A stretch of DNA of 64,000 bases from Georhizobium profundi (GTDB taxonomy: Bacteria > Pseudomonadota > Alphaproteobacteria > Rhizobiales > Rhizobiaceae). Below the pieces are notes generated by a model. That model did not search any database, was not told where the DNA came from, and saw only the letters and a list, made by a program, of their open reading frames with translations. The stretch covers positions 4,054,001-4,118,000 of the forward strand of contig NZ_CP032509.1 of the NCBI RefSeq assembly GCF_003952725.1, written 5' to 3'. Made by a program: the position numbers and the translations under genes. Positions within the stretch are counted from its first letter, which is position 1. The number at the start of each line of letters is the position of its first letter. Shown here in pieces: positions 35,491-45,019 of this stretch.

Positions 35491-36393
35491 TCAAATCCAC
35501 GGGTTCAATCGATTGAGTAGTGAAATCAGCCAGGACCAAGGCTGCACAGCATCGTGCTTTGGCGGAACTTGAGCGACACGCTCAAGTGCAGCCCATGTCA
35601 GCGGACCCGCAATGCCGTCGGGTGTCAGCCCAGCCCCAAGCTGAAAGGCTTTGAGGGCAGCGAGTGTCTGCGGACCGAAGACCCCGTCCACGGCGATCGC
35701 GTCATGCTGGTCCGGCGAAATTGCCAGCAAATGGCGCTGCAGCGCCGCGACATCCGCGCCGGACATGCCGAGCCTCAGCAGGCGAGGAGAAGGCGATCCC
35801 TCACCGGGCGAGCCTGCCAGCCGTGCATAAGCAGCCGCCAACCGCGTGTGATAGCCGTGGCGGGCATAGGCAGGGCCGTTATAGGCCCGGGCAAAGGCGG
35901 ACCAGTCGCGCCTGCGCACGGCATCCGTCAGGCCCGCCTTCTCGATATAACGCAGCATGAGACGCAGTTGGCCCGCAAAGCCTGCGCGCGCTTCGGCGAC
36001 CATCGCATCGACGCTTGCGTAACCCAGCCAGCACCAGTGCTCGCCCATCACCTGCCCGAGACCCCAGGAGGTGGAGGCATAGGCCGCATCGCGATCGATT
36101 TTCATCGCGCGGTTCAGCAGCGCCCATCTGGCGGTCTGCGACGCCGGATTGGCAACTGCGCCGGCCCGAGGCGAAGCGAGACCTTCCGCCCTGGCTTTTG
36201 CCCTGTTGCCCGGGCTTACGAGCCGATCGAAATAGTGACCTTCGAACCGGATGAGCGGCTCGGCGCGACCGGAAACGATCGCGTGCGTCCGGCCGCCGCT
36301 TTCGATCTCGATGATCGCCATCAACGCGGCGGTCTCCACGCGCAGCCGCTCCGCCTCACGTTTCACCACATCCTTTTCGGATTGTGTGAGCAT
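35491..36393 (-). CDS. N-acetylmuramidase family protein with peptidoglycan-binding domain
   Basis: This 300-residue cell-wall lytic enzyme has an N-terminal muramidase domain (about 1-185: [19 protein letters not shown], with a likely catalytic Glu near 29-31, and [14 protein letters not shown]) and a peptidoglycan-binding-1 domain (about 205-270: [18 protein letters not shown] and [17 protein letters not shown]). It has no signal peptide, so export must be by other means, as with phage endolysins. It ends with a Trp-rich amphipathic tail ([16 protein letters not shown]). ATG 36393 has GGAGGG upstream. No phage genes are near. Confidence 0.85.
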   Translation of the reverse strand: MLTQSEKDVVKREAERLRVETAALMAIIEIESGGRTHAIVSGRAEPLIRFEGHYFDRLVSPGNRAKARAEGLASPRAGAVANPASQTARWALLNRAMKIDRDAAYASTSWGLGQVMGEHWCWLGYASVDAMVAEARAGFAGQLRLMLRYIEKAGLTDAVRRRDWSAFARAYNGPAYARHGYHTRLAAAYARLAGSPGEGSPSPRLLRLGMSGADVAALQRHLLAISPDQHDAIAVDGVFGPQTLAALKAFQLGAGLTPDGIAGPLTWAALERVAQVPPKHDAVQPWSWLISLLNRLNPWI

Positions 36394-36522
36394 TCCAACC
36401 CTCCATCACCGATCAGCAAACCGACGAGGATGCGGCCGTTTTACGTGGCGGGTACGCTGCGCGTGAATTTCAACCGCGCCAGGATAATTGCGAAAGCGGC
36501 AGTGAAGCGCTATCTGGCCGCC

Positions 36523-37476
36523 ATGAGCACGAAAAGCCCCGAAAACCTGATCCCTGCCGAGGAAGCCGCGAGGCCGTTTCTCGTCGCCGCGCTCTATCAC
36601 TTCGTGAATTTTCCCCGTTTCGAGAGCTTTCGCGAGCCACTGGAAGCGATCTGCCGCGAAAACGGCATTCGCGGGACGTTGCTCCTGGCGCATGAGGGCA
36701 TCAACGGCACGATCGCAGGCAGCGATCACGGCATTGCTGCGGTACTCGAGTATCTGCGCGCGCAGCCGGAATTCTCAGGCCTGATGCACAAGGAAAGCCG
36801 GGCGAGCGCCCAGCCCTTTCTGCGGCTCAAGGTGCGGCTGAAGAAAGAGATCGTCACCATGGGCGTGACGGACATCGATCCGCAGCGCGACGCAGGGACC
36901 TATGTCAATCCCGCCGAATGGAACGATCTCATTTCGGATCCCGATACGATCGTGATCGACACGCGCAACGACTACGAAGTCGCCATCGGCACGTTCCGCG
37001 AGGCGATCGATCCGAAGACCAAGTCTTTTCGCGAGTTTCCGGAGTGGGTGCGCGCCCATCCGGAACTGAAGGACAAGACCAAGATCGCCATGTTCTGCAC
37101 CGGCGGAATCCGCTGCGAAAAGGCATCGGCCTTCATGAAGAAGGAGGGCTTTGGCGAGGTCTATCATCTGAAGGGCGGCATCCTGAAATATCTGGAGGAT
37201 GTGCCGGAAGAGCAGAGCCTCTGGGAAGGTCAGTGCTTCGTCTTCGACGAGCGCGTATCGGTCGGCCATGGGCTCGACGAGGGCGACCTGAAGCTTTGCC
37301 GCGCCTGCCGGCATCCGCTTTCACCCGAAGACCTGGTCGCTTCAACTTATGAGGCCGGCGTCTCCTGCCCGCAATGTTTCGATGTGCGCAGCGAGGAAGA
37401 CCGCTCGCGGTTCCGCGAACGGGAGCGTCAGATCGCGCTCGCCAAAAAGCGTGGCGAGCGGCATCTGGGTGAGTGA
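36523..37476 (+). CDS. trhO: tRNA uridine(34) hydroxylase, rhodanese-domain type
   Basis: This 317-residue protein of the TrhO/YceA family makes 5-hydroxyuridine at the wobble position of tRNA. An N-terminal acylphosphatase-like part ([33 protein letters not shown]) is followed by a rhodanese domain with the catalytic Cys in [13 protein letters not shown] and by KGGILKYLE. Four Cys near the end ([14 protein letters not shown]) may bind zinc. I chose ATG 36523 because it begins the family domain; an in-frame ATG at 36432 would add 30 unrelated residues. It is divergent from the muramidase gene. Confidence 0.93.
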   Translation: MSTKSPENLIPAEEAARPFLVAALYHFVNFPRFESFREPLEAICRENGIRGTLLLAHEGINGTIAGSDHGIAAVLEYLRAQPEFSGLMHKESRASAQPFLRLKVRLKKEIVTMGVTDIDPQRDAGTYVNPAEWNDLISDPDTIVIDTRNDYEVAIGTFREAIDPKTKSFREFPEWVRAHPELKDKTKIAMFCTGGIRCEKASAFMKKEGFGEVYHLKGGILKYLEDVPEEQSLWEGQCFVFDERVSVGHGLDEGDLKLCRACRHPLSPEDLVASTYEAGVSCPQCFDVRSEEDRSRFRERERQIALAKKRGERHLGE

Positions 37477-37485
37477 GCCAGGCGG

Positions 37486-38847
37486 CTAGTTGCGCCCGCT
37501 ATGGGCCGTGGCAAGTTCGGCATACCAATGGCCTGATGCCTTCACGGTGCGGATTTGCGTCTCGTAATCCACATGCACGATACCGAAGCGCATGCGGTAG
37601 CCTTCCGCCCATTCGAAATTGTCCATCAGGCTCCAGGCGAAATAGCCCTTGATGGAGAACCCTTCGTCGATGAGATCGGCAAGCACGGACAAATGGCGCG
37701 CGATGTAGTCGAGGCGCGGCTGATCGTCGACCGTGCCGTTCTCGACGCCCATATTGTAGCAGGCGCCGTTCTCGGTGATATAGAGATCGGGGAGATCGTA
37801 GCGCCGGTTGAGTTCGCGGATGATATAGGCGAGCGCTGACGGATCGATCTCCCAGCCGATATCTGTCTTCGACACGTTCTCGGGCGCAACAGACACGGCG
37901 GCAGGGAATTCGGCACCCTTCGACGCGTCGTGCTTCACGCGCATCGGCGTGTAGTAGTTGAGCCCCCAGAAATCGAGCGGGGCGGAGATGGCATCCATGT
38001 CGCCCGCCTCGATCGTCGGCATCCTCTCGCCAAGCGCCGCCATGAAATCGTCCGGATAGGCGCCATCGAAGAGCGGGCCGAAAAACACGCCATTGTGGAA
38101 CGAAAAAGCACGCTCGGCGGCTTCCTGGTCCACTTCGCTGTCCGTCAGCGCCAAAGTCGCATGGGCGTTGATGACGATGCCGATGGGCAGATCAGGCCTT
38201 GCCGAACGAAGGGCTGCAACACCGAAGCCGTGCGCGAGGTTGGTCATGTGCAGCGCATGAAGCGCCGCATCCATGGATTGCTCACCCGGCGCATGGATGC
38301 CGTAAAGGTGACTGAGCCACACCGAACACCAGGGCTCGTTGAAGGTGGCGACGCTGTCCAACCGGTCACCAAGACGGCGGGCGACGACATCGGCATAATC
38401 GGCAAAAGCGTAGGCGGTGTCCCGGCTTGTCCAACCGCCATCGCCCATCAGTGCCAAGGGCAGATCCCAATGGTAGAGCGTCGCGAAGGCCTTGATGCCC
38501 CTCGCCTTCAGCCCGTCGACCAGACGTTCGTAGAATTCAAGCCCCTTCTCATTCACCTCGCCGCGTCCGTCTGGAAAGATCCTGGGCCAGGCGATGGAGA
38601 AGCGATAGGCATCGACACCGAGATCGCGGATCAGATCGAGATCGGCATCCAGCCGGTTGTAATGGTCGCAGGCAACATCCCCGTCATGTCGACCGAAGGT
38701 GCGGCCCGGCATTTTCGAGAACGCATCCCAGATGGACGGCCCCCGCCCATCGACCTTTGCCGCCCCTTCGATCTGAAATGCTGCGGTTGCCACGCCGAAG
38801 AGGAATTCTTCCGGGAAACGGGCGGCGAGAGTTTTTGTCGGTGTCAT
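37486..38847 (-). CDS. Family 1 glycoside hydrolase, beta-glucosidase
   Basis: This 453-residue GH1 enzyme cleaves beta-linked glucose or galactose from the non-reducing end of oligosaccharides or glycosides in the cytoplasm. The proton donor is Glu171 in TFNEPW and the nucleophile Glu359 in LYITENGA; FLFGVATAAFQIEG at the start and WSLMDNFEWAEGYRMRFG near the end are family signatures. I chose ATG 38847, which gives the standard N-terminus. It lies downstream of the sugar ABC operon on the same strand but behind a terminator (38945-38968), so it likely has its own promoter while serving the same substrates. Confidence 0.94.
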   Translation of the reverse strand: MTPTKTLAARFPEEFLFGVATAAFQIEGAAKVDGRGPSIWDAFSKMPGRTFGRHDGDVACDHYNRLDADLDLIRDLGVDAYRFSIAWPRIFPDGRGEVNEKGLEFYERLVDGLKARGIKAFATLYHWDLPLALMGDGGWTSRDTAYAFADYADVVARRLGDRLDSVATFNEPWCSVWLSHLYGIHAPGEQSMDAALHALHMTNLAHGFGVAALRSARPDLPIGIVINAHATLALTDSEVDQEAAERAFSFHNGVFFGPLFDGAYPDDFMAALGERMPTIEAGDMDAISAPLDFWGLNYYTPMRVKHDASKGAEFPAAVSVAPENVSKTDIGWEIDPSALAYIIRELNRRYDLPDLYITENGACYNMGVENGTVDDQPRLDYIARHLSVLADLIDEGFSIKGYFAWSLMDNFEWAEGYRMRFGIVHVDYETQIRTVKASGHWYAELATAHSGRN

Positions 38848-38944
38848 AAGGGCTTTCTGGAAGTTCGGACGTCCACATCGCACGATTTGGCATCGGGCCT
38901 CGATGGAGCGAAACTACCATTGGGTGATGCGCTACTCAACGCAA

Positions 38945-38968
38945 AGCGGCCCCGTCTCCGGGGCCGCT
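38945..38968 (-). terminator. Intrinsic terminator of the sugar ABC operon
   Basis: AGCGGCCCCG pairs perfectly with CGGGGCCGCT around a 4-nt loop, about 30 nt after the stop of the binding-protein gene. On the minus strand it is followed by TTTGCGTTG, a weak T-run. It separates the operon from the beta-glucosidase gene. Confidence 0.7.
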
Positions 38969-38998
38969 CAAGCTGTTCAGGTCCGCCGTTGAGTCGGA

Positions 38999-39958
38999 TC
39001 AGAACGGGCTGTCAGGGTAGTAGTACTGCTCGGCATTTTCCGGCGTGATCAGGACCGAACCGATGATGAAATCGCCAGATACCGGTGCGTTGCCGACAAA
39101 GTTCAGCGCCGTCAGTTCGATCGCGGTGCCGATCATGGCAGGCGGATAGGTGACGTTTGCCGGCACCTGCTCATCGCCTTCCATCACGCGCTGGATCATT
39201 TCCTTCATGCCTGCGCCGCCAAGCACCCACATGTCCGCTTCGCGGCCGGACTGCGCGATGGCTTCGATCGCTCCGACAGCCATGTCGTCGTCGGAAGCCC
39301 AGACGGCATCGATTTCAGGATAGCGCGACAGGAAGTCCTGCATGACTTCGAAAGAGTCGTCGCGGTTCCAGTTGCCGTGTTCCATGCCGAGGATTTCGAT
39401 GCCCGAGCCTTCGATCGCTGCTTCGAACGCTTGGACACGCTCATTGTCGATGGTGGTCGGAATGCCGCGTAGAACGACGATCTTGCCGCCTTCCGGCATG
39501 CGCTCGACGAAGAACTCGCCGGCGACACGACCGAAGCCCGGATTGTCACCGGCAACATAGAGGTCTTCGATGTTTTCCTGGGCGAGACCGCGGTCGACGA
39601 CCGTGACCCACTTACCGGCTTCCTTGACGCGAGAAACCGGGCCCGTCAGCGGCTCGGACTCGAACGGCAGGACGACGAGCGCGTCGATGTTGCGGGTCGC
39701 CATCATGTCTTCGATGTCGGAGACCTGCTGGCCCGGATCCGATGCCGTCGAAAGGACGAAATCAAGGTTCTCGTAACGCTCTTCCAGGGCATCGATGGTT
39801 GCCTGGGCATGGAAGTTCATGCCGCCTGCCCAGCCATGGGTCGCGGCGGGAATGGAAACGCCGATCACGGCCGTTTCCGCGTCCTGTGCGCTTGCGCCAA
39901 GCGGCATCATCATCATGGTGCTGAGCGCGAGCGCTCCTGCGAAATGCTTCAAGTTCAT
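38999..39958 (-). CDS. Sugar ABC transporter substrate-binding protein (RbsB-like)
   Basis: This 319-residue periplasmic binding protein has a signal peptide (MNLKHFAGALALSTMMMM..., cleavage near GASAQ|DAETA) and the type I sugar-binding fold (GVSIPAATHGWAGGMNFHAQ, IDALVVLPFES, VWASDDDMAVGAIEAI). I chose ATG 39958 because it gives this signal; an earlier in-frame start has none. It is the last of five genes in the operon and is followed by a terminator, an unusual place since binding proteins more often come first. The ligand is probably a monosaccharide or glycoside. Confidence 0.93.
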   Translation of the reverse strand: MNLKHFAGALALSTMMMMPLGASAQDAETAVIGVSIPAATHGWAGGMNFHAQATIDALEERYENLDFVLSTASDPGQQVSDIEDMMATRNIDALVVLPFESEPLTGPVSRVKEAGKWVTVVDRGLAQENIEDLYVAGDNPGFGRVAGEFFVERMPEGGKIVVLRGIPTTIDNERVQAFEAAIEGSGIEILGMEHGNWNRDDSFEVMQDFLSRYPEIDAVWASDDDMAVGAIEAIAQSGREADMWVLGGAGMKEMIQRVMEGDEQVPANVTYPPAMIGTAIELTALNFVGNAPVSGDFIIGSVLITPENAEQYYYPDSPF

Positions 39959-40003
39959 GGTCTCTCTCCCGTGTTGAGCTCTCATTAGAGCGATGACTGG
40001 CCG

Positions 40004-41014
40004 TCAGCGTTGAGCCTTTTTCTGTCGCTGCAACACGACGGCCAGAATGATGATCACGCCCTGGATCGCACCGTTCAGATACGGGCTCACCAAATCCGTG
40101 AGGTTCAAAAGATTGTCGATGAGGCTGAGGATCAGCACGCCGACGACCGTGCCCCAGACGCGACCGAAGCCGCCCTTCAGCATGGTTCCGCCGATGATGA
40201 CCGCGGCGATGGCTTCCAGTTCCCAAAGCACGCCCGTCGAGCTCGAAGCCGAGCCGAGACGCGGCACGTACATGATGGTGGCGATACCGACGAGAATGCC
40301 GAGAAGCACATAGGTCATCAGACGGACGCGATCGACATGGACAGCCGAATAGCGCGCGACCTGCTCGTTCGATCCGATGGCGGCGCAATGGCGGCCGAAG
40401 GCGGTATGGCGCATGACGATTTCGCCGATGATCGCGATGACGGCGAAAACGATGATGGGCCATGCAACGCCGAAGAGGCCCGAATAATAGACGGGGCGAT
40501 AGAGTTCGCGCACCGTGTAGTCGAGCGACAGCGTGCCGCCATCGGCAAGCCAGGTGATCAGCGAGCGGAAGATGCCCATCGTGCCGAGCGTGACGATGAA
40601 GGCCTCGATGCGGGCCTGCGTGATCAAGAGCCCGTTCACAAGGCCCGCCGCCAGCCCGACCACGAGCGCGCTCGCCATGCCGACGAGAACGATGCCGATG
40701 CCCACCCCCATCGACGGCACCAAAGCGTTCATGATGAGGATCATCACGCCTGCGATGAACGCGGCCATGGAGCCGACCGACAGATCGAGCCCGCCAGACG
40801 TGATGACGAAGGTCATGCCGACCGCGATGATGCCGATGAAGGCCGAGCGGGCGAGCACGTTCGTCACGTTACCGTAGCTCAGAAAATTCGGGTTCATCAT
40901 CGCCCCGGCGACGACGAGCACGACGAGGGCGATGACCGGGCCCCAGATATGGAAATCGATCTTGAAGCCCGACGACGACGTCGTCTTGGCGGGGGTGGCG
41001 GCGTGATCACTCAT
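40004..41014 (-). CDS. Sugar ABC transporter permease (RbsC-like)
   Basis: This 336-residue inner-membrane permease of the ribose/xylose/galactose class has about ten hydrophobic segments. Class markers are PNFLSYGNVTNVLARSAFIG, AVGMTFVITSGGLDLSVGSM, and AVIIGGTMLKGGFGRVWGTV (the coupling region with the ATPase). Its start lies inside the 3' end of the ATPase gene (8-nt overlap), so the two are coupled. It should form the channel with the ATPase and the binding protein. Confidence 0.94.
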   Translation of the reverse strand: MSDHAATPAKTTSSSGFKIDFHIWGPVIALVVLVVAGAMMNPNFLSYGNVTNVLARSAFIGIIAVGMTFVITSGGLDLSVGSMAAFIAGVMILIMNALVPSMGVGIGIVLVGMASALVVGLAAGLVNGLLITQARIEAFIVTLGTMGIFRSLITWLADGGTLSLDYTVRELYRPVYYSGLFGVAWPIIVFAVIAIIGEIVMRHTAFGRHCAAIGSNEQVARYSAVHVDRVRLMTYVLLGILVGIATIMYVPRLGSASSSTGVLWELEAIAAVIIGGTMLKGGFGRVWGTVVGVLILSLIDNLLNLTDLVSPYLNGAIQGVIIILAVVLQRQKKAQR

Positions 41015-42560
41015 GACTGTCGAACTTTCTGCCTTCCAGGCCCATCGCGTAGCGGACGATCACGTCCTCGTTCACATCCGAGCCCTGGACTTCGCCGGTG
41101 ATGCGGCCGGAGCGCATGACGTAGACGCGGTTGGCGAGACCGATGATCTCGGCCATTTCCGATGAGATGACGATGACGCTTTTGCCTTGCCCGGCGAGCG
41201 CGTGGATGAATTGGTAGATTTGCTGTTTGGTGCCGATATCGATGCCGCGGGTGGGCTCGTCGATGATGACGATCTCCGGCTCGGCCAACATCGTCTTGGC
41301 GAGCAGCAGCTTCTGCTGATTGCCGCCCGACAGATTGCCGACGAGGACGGAGCGCGTCGGTGCGCGCACGTCGAAGTCTTTGATCGCCTTGTCGAGGGCC
41401 GCCTCTTCCGCTTTCCCGTCGATCATCGTCTTGCCAAAGCGATCGAGCGCCAGAAGCGTCAGATTTGGGCGCATGCCCTGCGTCAGGATCAGGCCGCGGC
41501 CCTTGCGATCTTCGGTCAGGTAGACGATGCCGGCGCGGCGCGCGTCCTTGACCGAGCCGACGCGGAAGGGCTTGCCACCGATCTCGACGGAGCCCTCAGC
41601 GTCGCGCACGCCGATCAGACCTTCCATCAGTTCCGTCCGGCCGGAGCCGACGAGACCTGCAAAGCCCAGAACTTCGCCACGCTTCAGCTCGAAGGAGGCA
41701 TCGCGCACGATCGACCCGACCGTGAGGTTGCGCACCGACAGCACGGTTTCGGCCGAGCCGACCTCATGTTTGACCGGAAAAATGTTCGACAATTCGCGGC
41801 CGACCATGGCCTGCGCCATCTGGTCTTCGCTCATCGTACCCGCGTCGACATTGGCGACGCGGTGGCCATCGCGCAGCACCGTGATGTGATCGGCAAGACG
41901 CGCGATCTCGTCGAGCTTGTGCGAAGTGTAGAGAATGGCCGTGCCGTTGGCCTTGAGCCGCTCGATCTGGCGAAAGAGGATTTCTGCCTCGCGATTGGTG
42001 AGAACCGCCGTCGGCTCATCCATGATCAGCACGCGGGTGTTGCGCGACAGGGCCTTGGCGATCTCGACCATCTGCTTGTCGGAGACGGAGATCTCGGAAA
42101 TCTTTGCCGTCGGCGAAACCTTGGTTTCCAGTTCGCCCAGAAGCCGCTGCGTTTCCGCGCGCATCGTCTTATGGTCGAGGAAAAAGCCTTTGCGGATCTC
42201 GCGGCCGAGAAAGACATTCTGCTCGACGCTCAATTGTTCGGCGAGATTGAACTCCTGGTGGATCAGGATCACGCCGGCATCTTCGGCCTCGTCGCTGGAG
42301 GCGAAATCGACGCGTCTGCCGTCCAGTTCGATATGACCGCCCGTCGGCGACAGGTACCCCGACAGGATTTTCATCAGGGTCGACTTGCCGGCACCGTTCT
42401 CGCCGATCAGCGCATGAACCTCGCCGGCCTTCAGCTCGAAATCCACATCGAAGAGAACCTGGACCGGCCCGAAGGACCGCGACGCGGCGCGCGCGGCGAG
42501 CACGGTCTGGCCTTTCGACACGGTTACGGTTTCCTCGATGCGGCGCGCAGCTTGGCTCAT
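41007..42560 (-). CDS. Sugar ABC transporter ATP-binding protein (RbsA/MglA-like)
   Basis: This 517-residue double ATPase of sugar importers has a first domain with Walker A GENGAGKST and Walker B VLIMDEPTAVL. The second domain keeps LSGGNQQK and IIDEPTRGID, but its Walker A (GLVGSGRTE) is degenerate. That asymmetry is normal for this class. ATG 42560 overlaps the stop of the dehydrogenase gene (ATGA). The frame extends 14 codons further up, but the overlap supports this start. It pairs with one permease, as in Rbs/Xyl systems. Confidence 0.95.
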   Translation of the reverse strand: MSQAARRIEETVTVSKGQTVLAARAASRSFGPVQVLFDVDFELKAGEVHALIGENGAGKSTLMKILSGYLSPTGGHIELDGRRVDFASSDEAEDAGVILIHQEFNLAEQLSVEQNVFLGREIRKGFFLDHKTMRAETQRLLGELETKVSPTAKISEISVSDKQMVEIAKALSRNTRVLIMDEPTAVLTNREAEILFRQIERLKANGTAILYTSHKLDEIARLADHITVLRDGHRVANVDAGTMSEDQMAQAMVGRELSNIFPVKHEVGSAETVLSVRNLTVGSIVRDASFELKRGEVLGFAGLVGSGRTELMEGLIGVRDAEGSVEIGGKPFRVGSVKDARRAGIVYLTEDRKGRGLILTQGMRPNLTLLALDRFGKTMIDGKAEEAALDKAIKDFDVRAPTRSVLVGNLSGGNQQKLLLAKTMLAEPEIVIIDEPTRGIDIGTKQQIYQFIHALAGQGKSVIVISSEMAEIIGLANRVYVMRSGRITGEVQGSDVNEDVIVRYAMGLEGRKFDSHE

Positions 42561-43723
42561 GGCTTTACCCAGGCGCCGTTCTTCTTGGCGGACTTCACGC
42601 ACGCCTCGACAAAGGCGATGCCGGCGACGCCATCGTCGACGGTCGGGAAGATCACGTCCTTGTCGACCGACTTCTTGTCCTGCTTGGCGCGGATCGCGCG
42701 GGCGGCTTCGGCGTAGATCGTCGCGAAGCCTTCAAGGTAACCTTCCGGGTGGCCGGGCGGGACGCGACTGACGCGTCCCGCCGCGGCCCCGGCCCCCGCC
42801 CCGTTGCGGGTGATCAGGCGCTTGGGCTCGCCAAAGGGGGTAAACCACAGATAGTTGGGATCTTCCTGGCCCCATTCGAGGCCGCCCTTGTCTCCGTAGA
42901 TGCGCAGCCTGAGGCCGTTCTCGTTGCCGGGCGACACCTGGCTGGCCCAGAGCATGCCGCGGGCACCGCTCGAAAAGCGCATCATCACATGGGCGTTGTC
43001 GTCGAGGCGGCGCCCTTTCACGAAGCTCTGCAGATCGGCCGACAGCTCGGACAACTCAAGACCGGTGACGAAGCTCAGGAGATTGTAGGCGTGGGTGCCG
43101 ATATCGCCGAGCGCACCGCCGGCGCCAGACTGGGCCGGGTCGGTCCGCCAGGAGGCCTGCTTGGATCCCGTCTCCTCGACCGCCTCGGTCAGCCAGTCCT
43201 GCGCGTATTCGGCCTGAATCACGCGGATCGTGCCGAGATCGCCGCGCGCGATCATCTCGCGCGCCTGCCGGATCATCGGATAGCCGGTGTAATTGTGGGT
43301 CAGAATGAAGAGTGCGTCACTGTCATGGGCAAGCTTCTGCAGCTTCTTCGCATCCGCCATGGTCGAGGTCAGCGGCTTGTCGCAGATCACATGGATGCCG
43401 CGCTTCAGAAACTCGCGCGCTGCCGGATAGTGCATGTGGTTTGGCGTGACGATCGCGACGGCATCGATGCCGTCCTTCCGGCGCGCTTCGCGAGATGCCA
43501 TTTCCTGGAACGAACCATAGATGCGCTTCTCGTCGAGGCCGAGTGCCCGGCCGGATTCCAGCGCGCGCTCCGGCGTCGACGACAGCGCGCCCGCCACGAG
43601 CTCGAATTCACCGTCGATGCGGGCGGCGATGCGGTGGACACCGCCGATGAAGGCATCCTTGCCGCCGCCCACCATGCCGAGCCTGAGCTTGCCGGCGATC
43701 TTTTCGTTGCGTCCCGAAACCAT
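42557..43723 (-). CDS. Gfo/Idh/MocA family sugar dehydrogenase
   Basis: This 388-residue NAD(P)-dependent oxidoreductase has the Rossmann motif LGMVGGGKDAFIGGVHR (about 18-34) and the family's EKP-like catalytic Lys in HVICDKPLTST, with GGALGDIGTHAYNLL deeper in. Such enzymes oxidise sugars, inositols or glycosides, commonly at C1, C2 or C3. ATG 43723 follows GGGGAGGAGGG. Next to a TIM-barrel epimerase and an ABC importer it should act on the imported sugar; 3-keto-glycoside formation is a reasonable guess, not shown. Confidence 0.9.
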   Translation of the reverse strand: MVSGRNEKIAGKLRLGMVGGGKDAFIGGVHRIAARIDGEFELVAGALSSTPERALESGRALGLDEKRIYGSFQEMASREARRKDGIDAVAIVTPNHMHYPAAREFLKRGIHVICDKPLTSTMADAKKLQKLAHDSDALFILTHNYTGYPMIRQAREMIARGDLGTIRVIQAEYAQDWLTEAVEETGSKQASWRTDPAQSGAGGALGDIGTHAYNLLSFVTGLELSELSADLQSFVKGRRLDDNAHVMMRFSSGARGMLWASQVSPGNENGLRLRIYGDKGGLEWGQEDPNYLWFTPFGEPKRLITRNGAGAGAAAGRVSRVPPGHPEGYLEGFATIYAEAARAIRAKQDKKSVDKDVIFPTVDDGVAGIAFVEACVKSAKKNGAWVKP

Positions 43724-43748
43724 TGTCGTCCCTCCTCCCCTTCGCGGT

Positions 43749-44804
43749 TCAATCCAGCCCGAGCATGCGGCGGTTCGCCGCCTCGTCGGTGCCGCCATCG
43801 GCGAAGTCGTCGAAGGCCTTTTCGGTGACGCGGATGATGTGATGCTTGACGAATTCCGCGCCTTCGCGGGCTCCGTCCTCAGGATGCTTCAAGGCGCATT
43901 CCCATTCGACGACGGCCCAGCCATCGAAGTCATTTGCGGTGAGCTTGGAGAAGACGGCTCCGAAATCGACCTGGCCGTCGCCCAGCGAACGGAAGCGGCC
44001 GGCGCGGTTCACCCAGCTCTGGTAGCCGCCATAGACGCCCTGCCGGCCGGTCGGATTGAACTCCGCATCCTTGACGTGGAACATGCGAATCCGGTCGGCA
44101 TAAATGTCGATATTGTCGAGGTAATCGAGGCACTGCAGCACGTAGTGCGACGGATCGTAGAGCATGTTGGCGCGGGCATGGTTGCCGACGCGCTCCAGGA
44201 ACATCTCGTAGGTGATCCCGTCATGCAGGTCTTCGCCCGGATGGATCTCGTAGCAGACGTCGACGCCGCATTCCTCGGCATGGTCGAGGATTGGCTTCCA
44301 GCGCTTGGCAAGTTCGTCGAAAGCCGTTTCGACCAGCCCCGCCGGACGCTGCGGCCACGGGTAAATGTAGGGCCAGGCAAGCGCGCCGGAGAACGACGCC
44401 ATGGCCGTCAGGCCCATATTGTGTGACGCCGTCAGAGCCTTCTTGACCTGGTCGACGGCCCATTCCTGACGCGCCTTGGGGTTCCCGCGCTTCTCAGGGA
44501 TCGTAAAGCCATCGAAGCCCTCGTCGAAAGCCGGGTGAACGGCGACAAGCTGGCCTTGAAGGTGGGTCGAAAGTTCGGTGACCTCGACGCCGTTTTCACG
44601 CGCCTTGCCCCGGAACTCGTCGCAATAATCCTTGGAAGATGCGGCCTTCTCAAGGTCGATGAGGCGGCCATCCCAGCTTGGAACCTGCACGCCCTTATAG
44701 CCGCAGTCGGCGGCCCATTTGGTGATGGACTCCCATGAGTCGAACGGTGCTTCGTCACCGGCGAATTGGGCAAGAAAGAGCGCGGGGCCCTTGATGGTCT
44801 TCAT
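43749..44804 (-). CDS. Sugar phosphate isomerase/epimerase, TIM barrel
   Basis: This 351-residue AP-endonuclease-2-like TIM barrel (IolE/IolI relative) has metal ligands probably in WDGRLIDLEKA, CYEIHPGEDLHDG, DPSHYVLQCLDY and HVKDAEFNPTG. These enzymes isomerise, epimerise or dehydrate keto-sugars with a divalent metal. ATG 44804 is the first gene of the operon, 25 nt before the dehydrogenase gene. The promoter region upstream carries paired LacI-type operators. Its companion dehydrogenase probably supplies its substrate. Confidence 0.88.
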   Translation of the reverse strand: MKTIKGPALFLAQFAGDEAPFDSWESITKWAADCGYKGVQVPSWDGRLIDLEKAASSKDYCDEFRGKARENGVEVTELSTHLQGQLVAVHPAFDEGFDGFTIPEKRGNPKARQEWAVDQVKKALTASHNMGLTAMASFSGALAWPYIYPWPQRPAGLVETAFDELAKRWKPILDHAEECGVDVCYEIHPGEDLHDGITYEMFLERVGNHARANMLYDPSHYVLQCLDYLDNIDIYADRIRMFHVKDAEFNPTGRQGVYGGYQSWVNRAGRFRSLGDGQVDFGAVFSKLTANDFDGWAVVEWECALKHPEDGAREGAEFVKHHIIRVTEKAFDDFADGGTDEAANRRMLGLD

Positions 44805-44883
44805 GCGACTGATCCTCCCGGAGCCGAAGCTCCCCATTTCCTCTGCGCCAGCCCCGCCCTTGGCGGATGCTGCTCCTTGCGCA

Positions 44884-44929
44884 TGTAATCGATTGCAATT
44901 GCGTCCAAATGCGTATGTAATCGATTACA
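44884..44929. promoter_or_regulatory. Paired LacI-family operators controlling the sugar operon and its regulator
   Basis: TGTAATCGATTACA at 44916-44929 is a perfect 14-bp palindrome with the CG centre typical of LacI-family sites. TGTAATCGATTGCA at 44884-44897 differs at one position. Centres are 32 bp apart, three helix turns, so one tetramer or two dimers could bind the same face. They lie in the 215-nt gap between the sugar operon (minus) and the LacI gene (plus). Confidence 0.82.
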
Positions 44930-45019
44930 GGCACGATCACCGATCTCGTGACGCGAGTCAAGTTTGCTCTTCGATAGAATTTCGCGCAGAGAACGGACGA
45001 CAGGAATCGCGACAGATCC

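Noticed and set aside
35491..36393. Prophage remnant
   Set aside because: Only one lysin-like gene is present; no capsid, tail, integrase or attachment repeats are nearby.
41187..42716. 509-codon plus-strand frame across the sugar ATPase
   Set aside because: Shadow of the double ATPase gene; composition is biased and no motif is seen.
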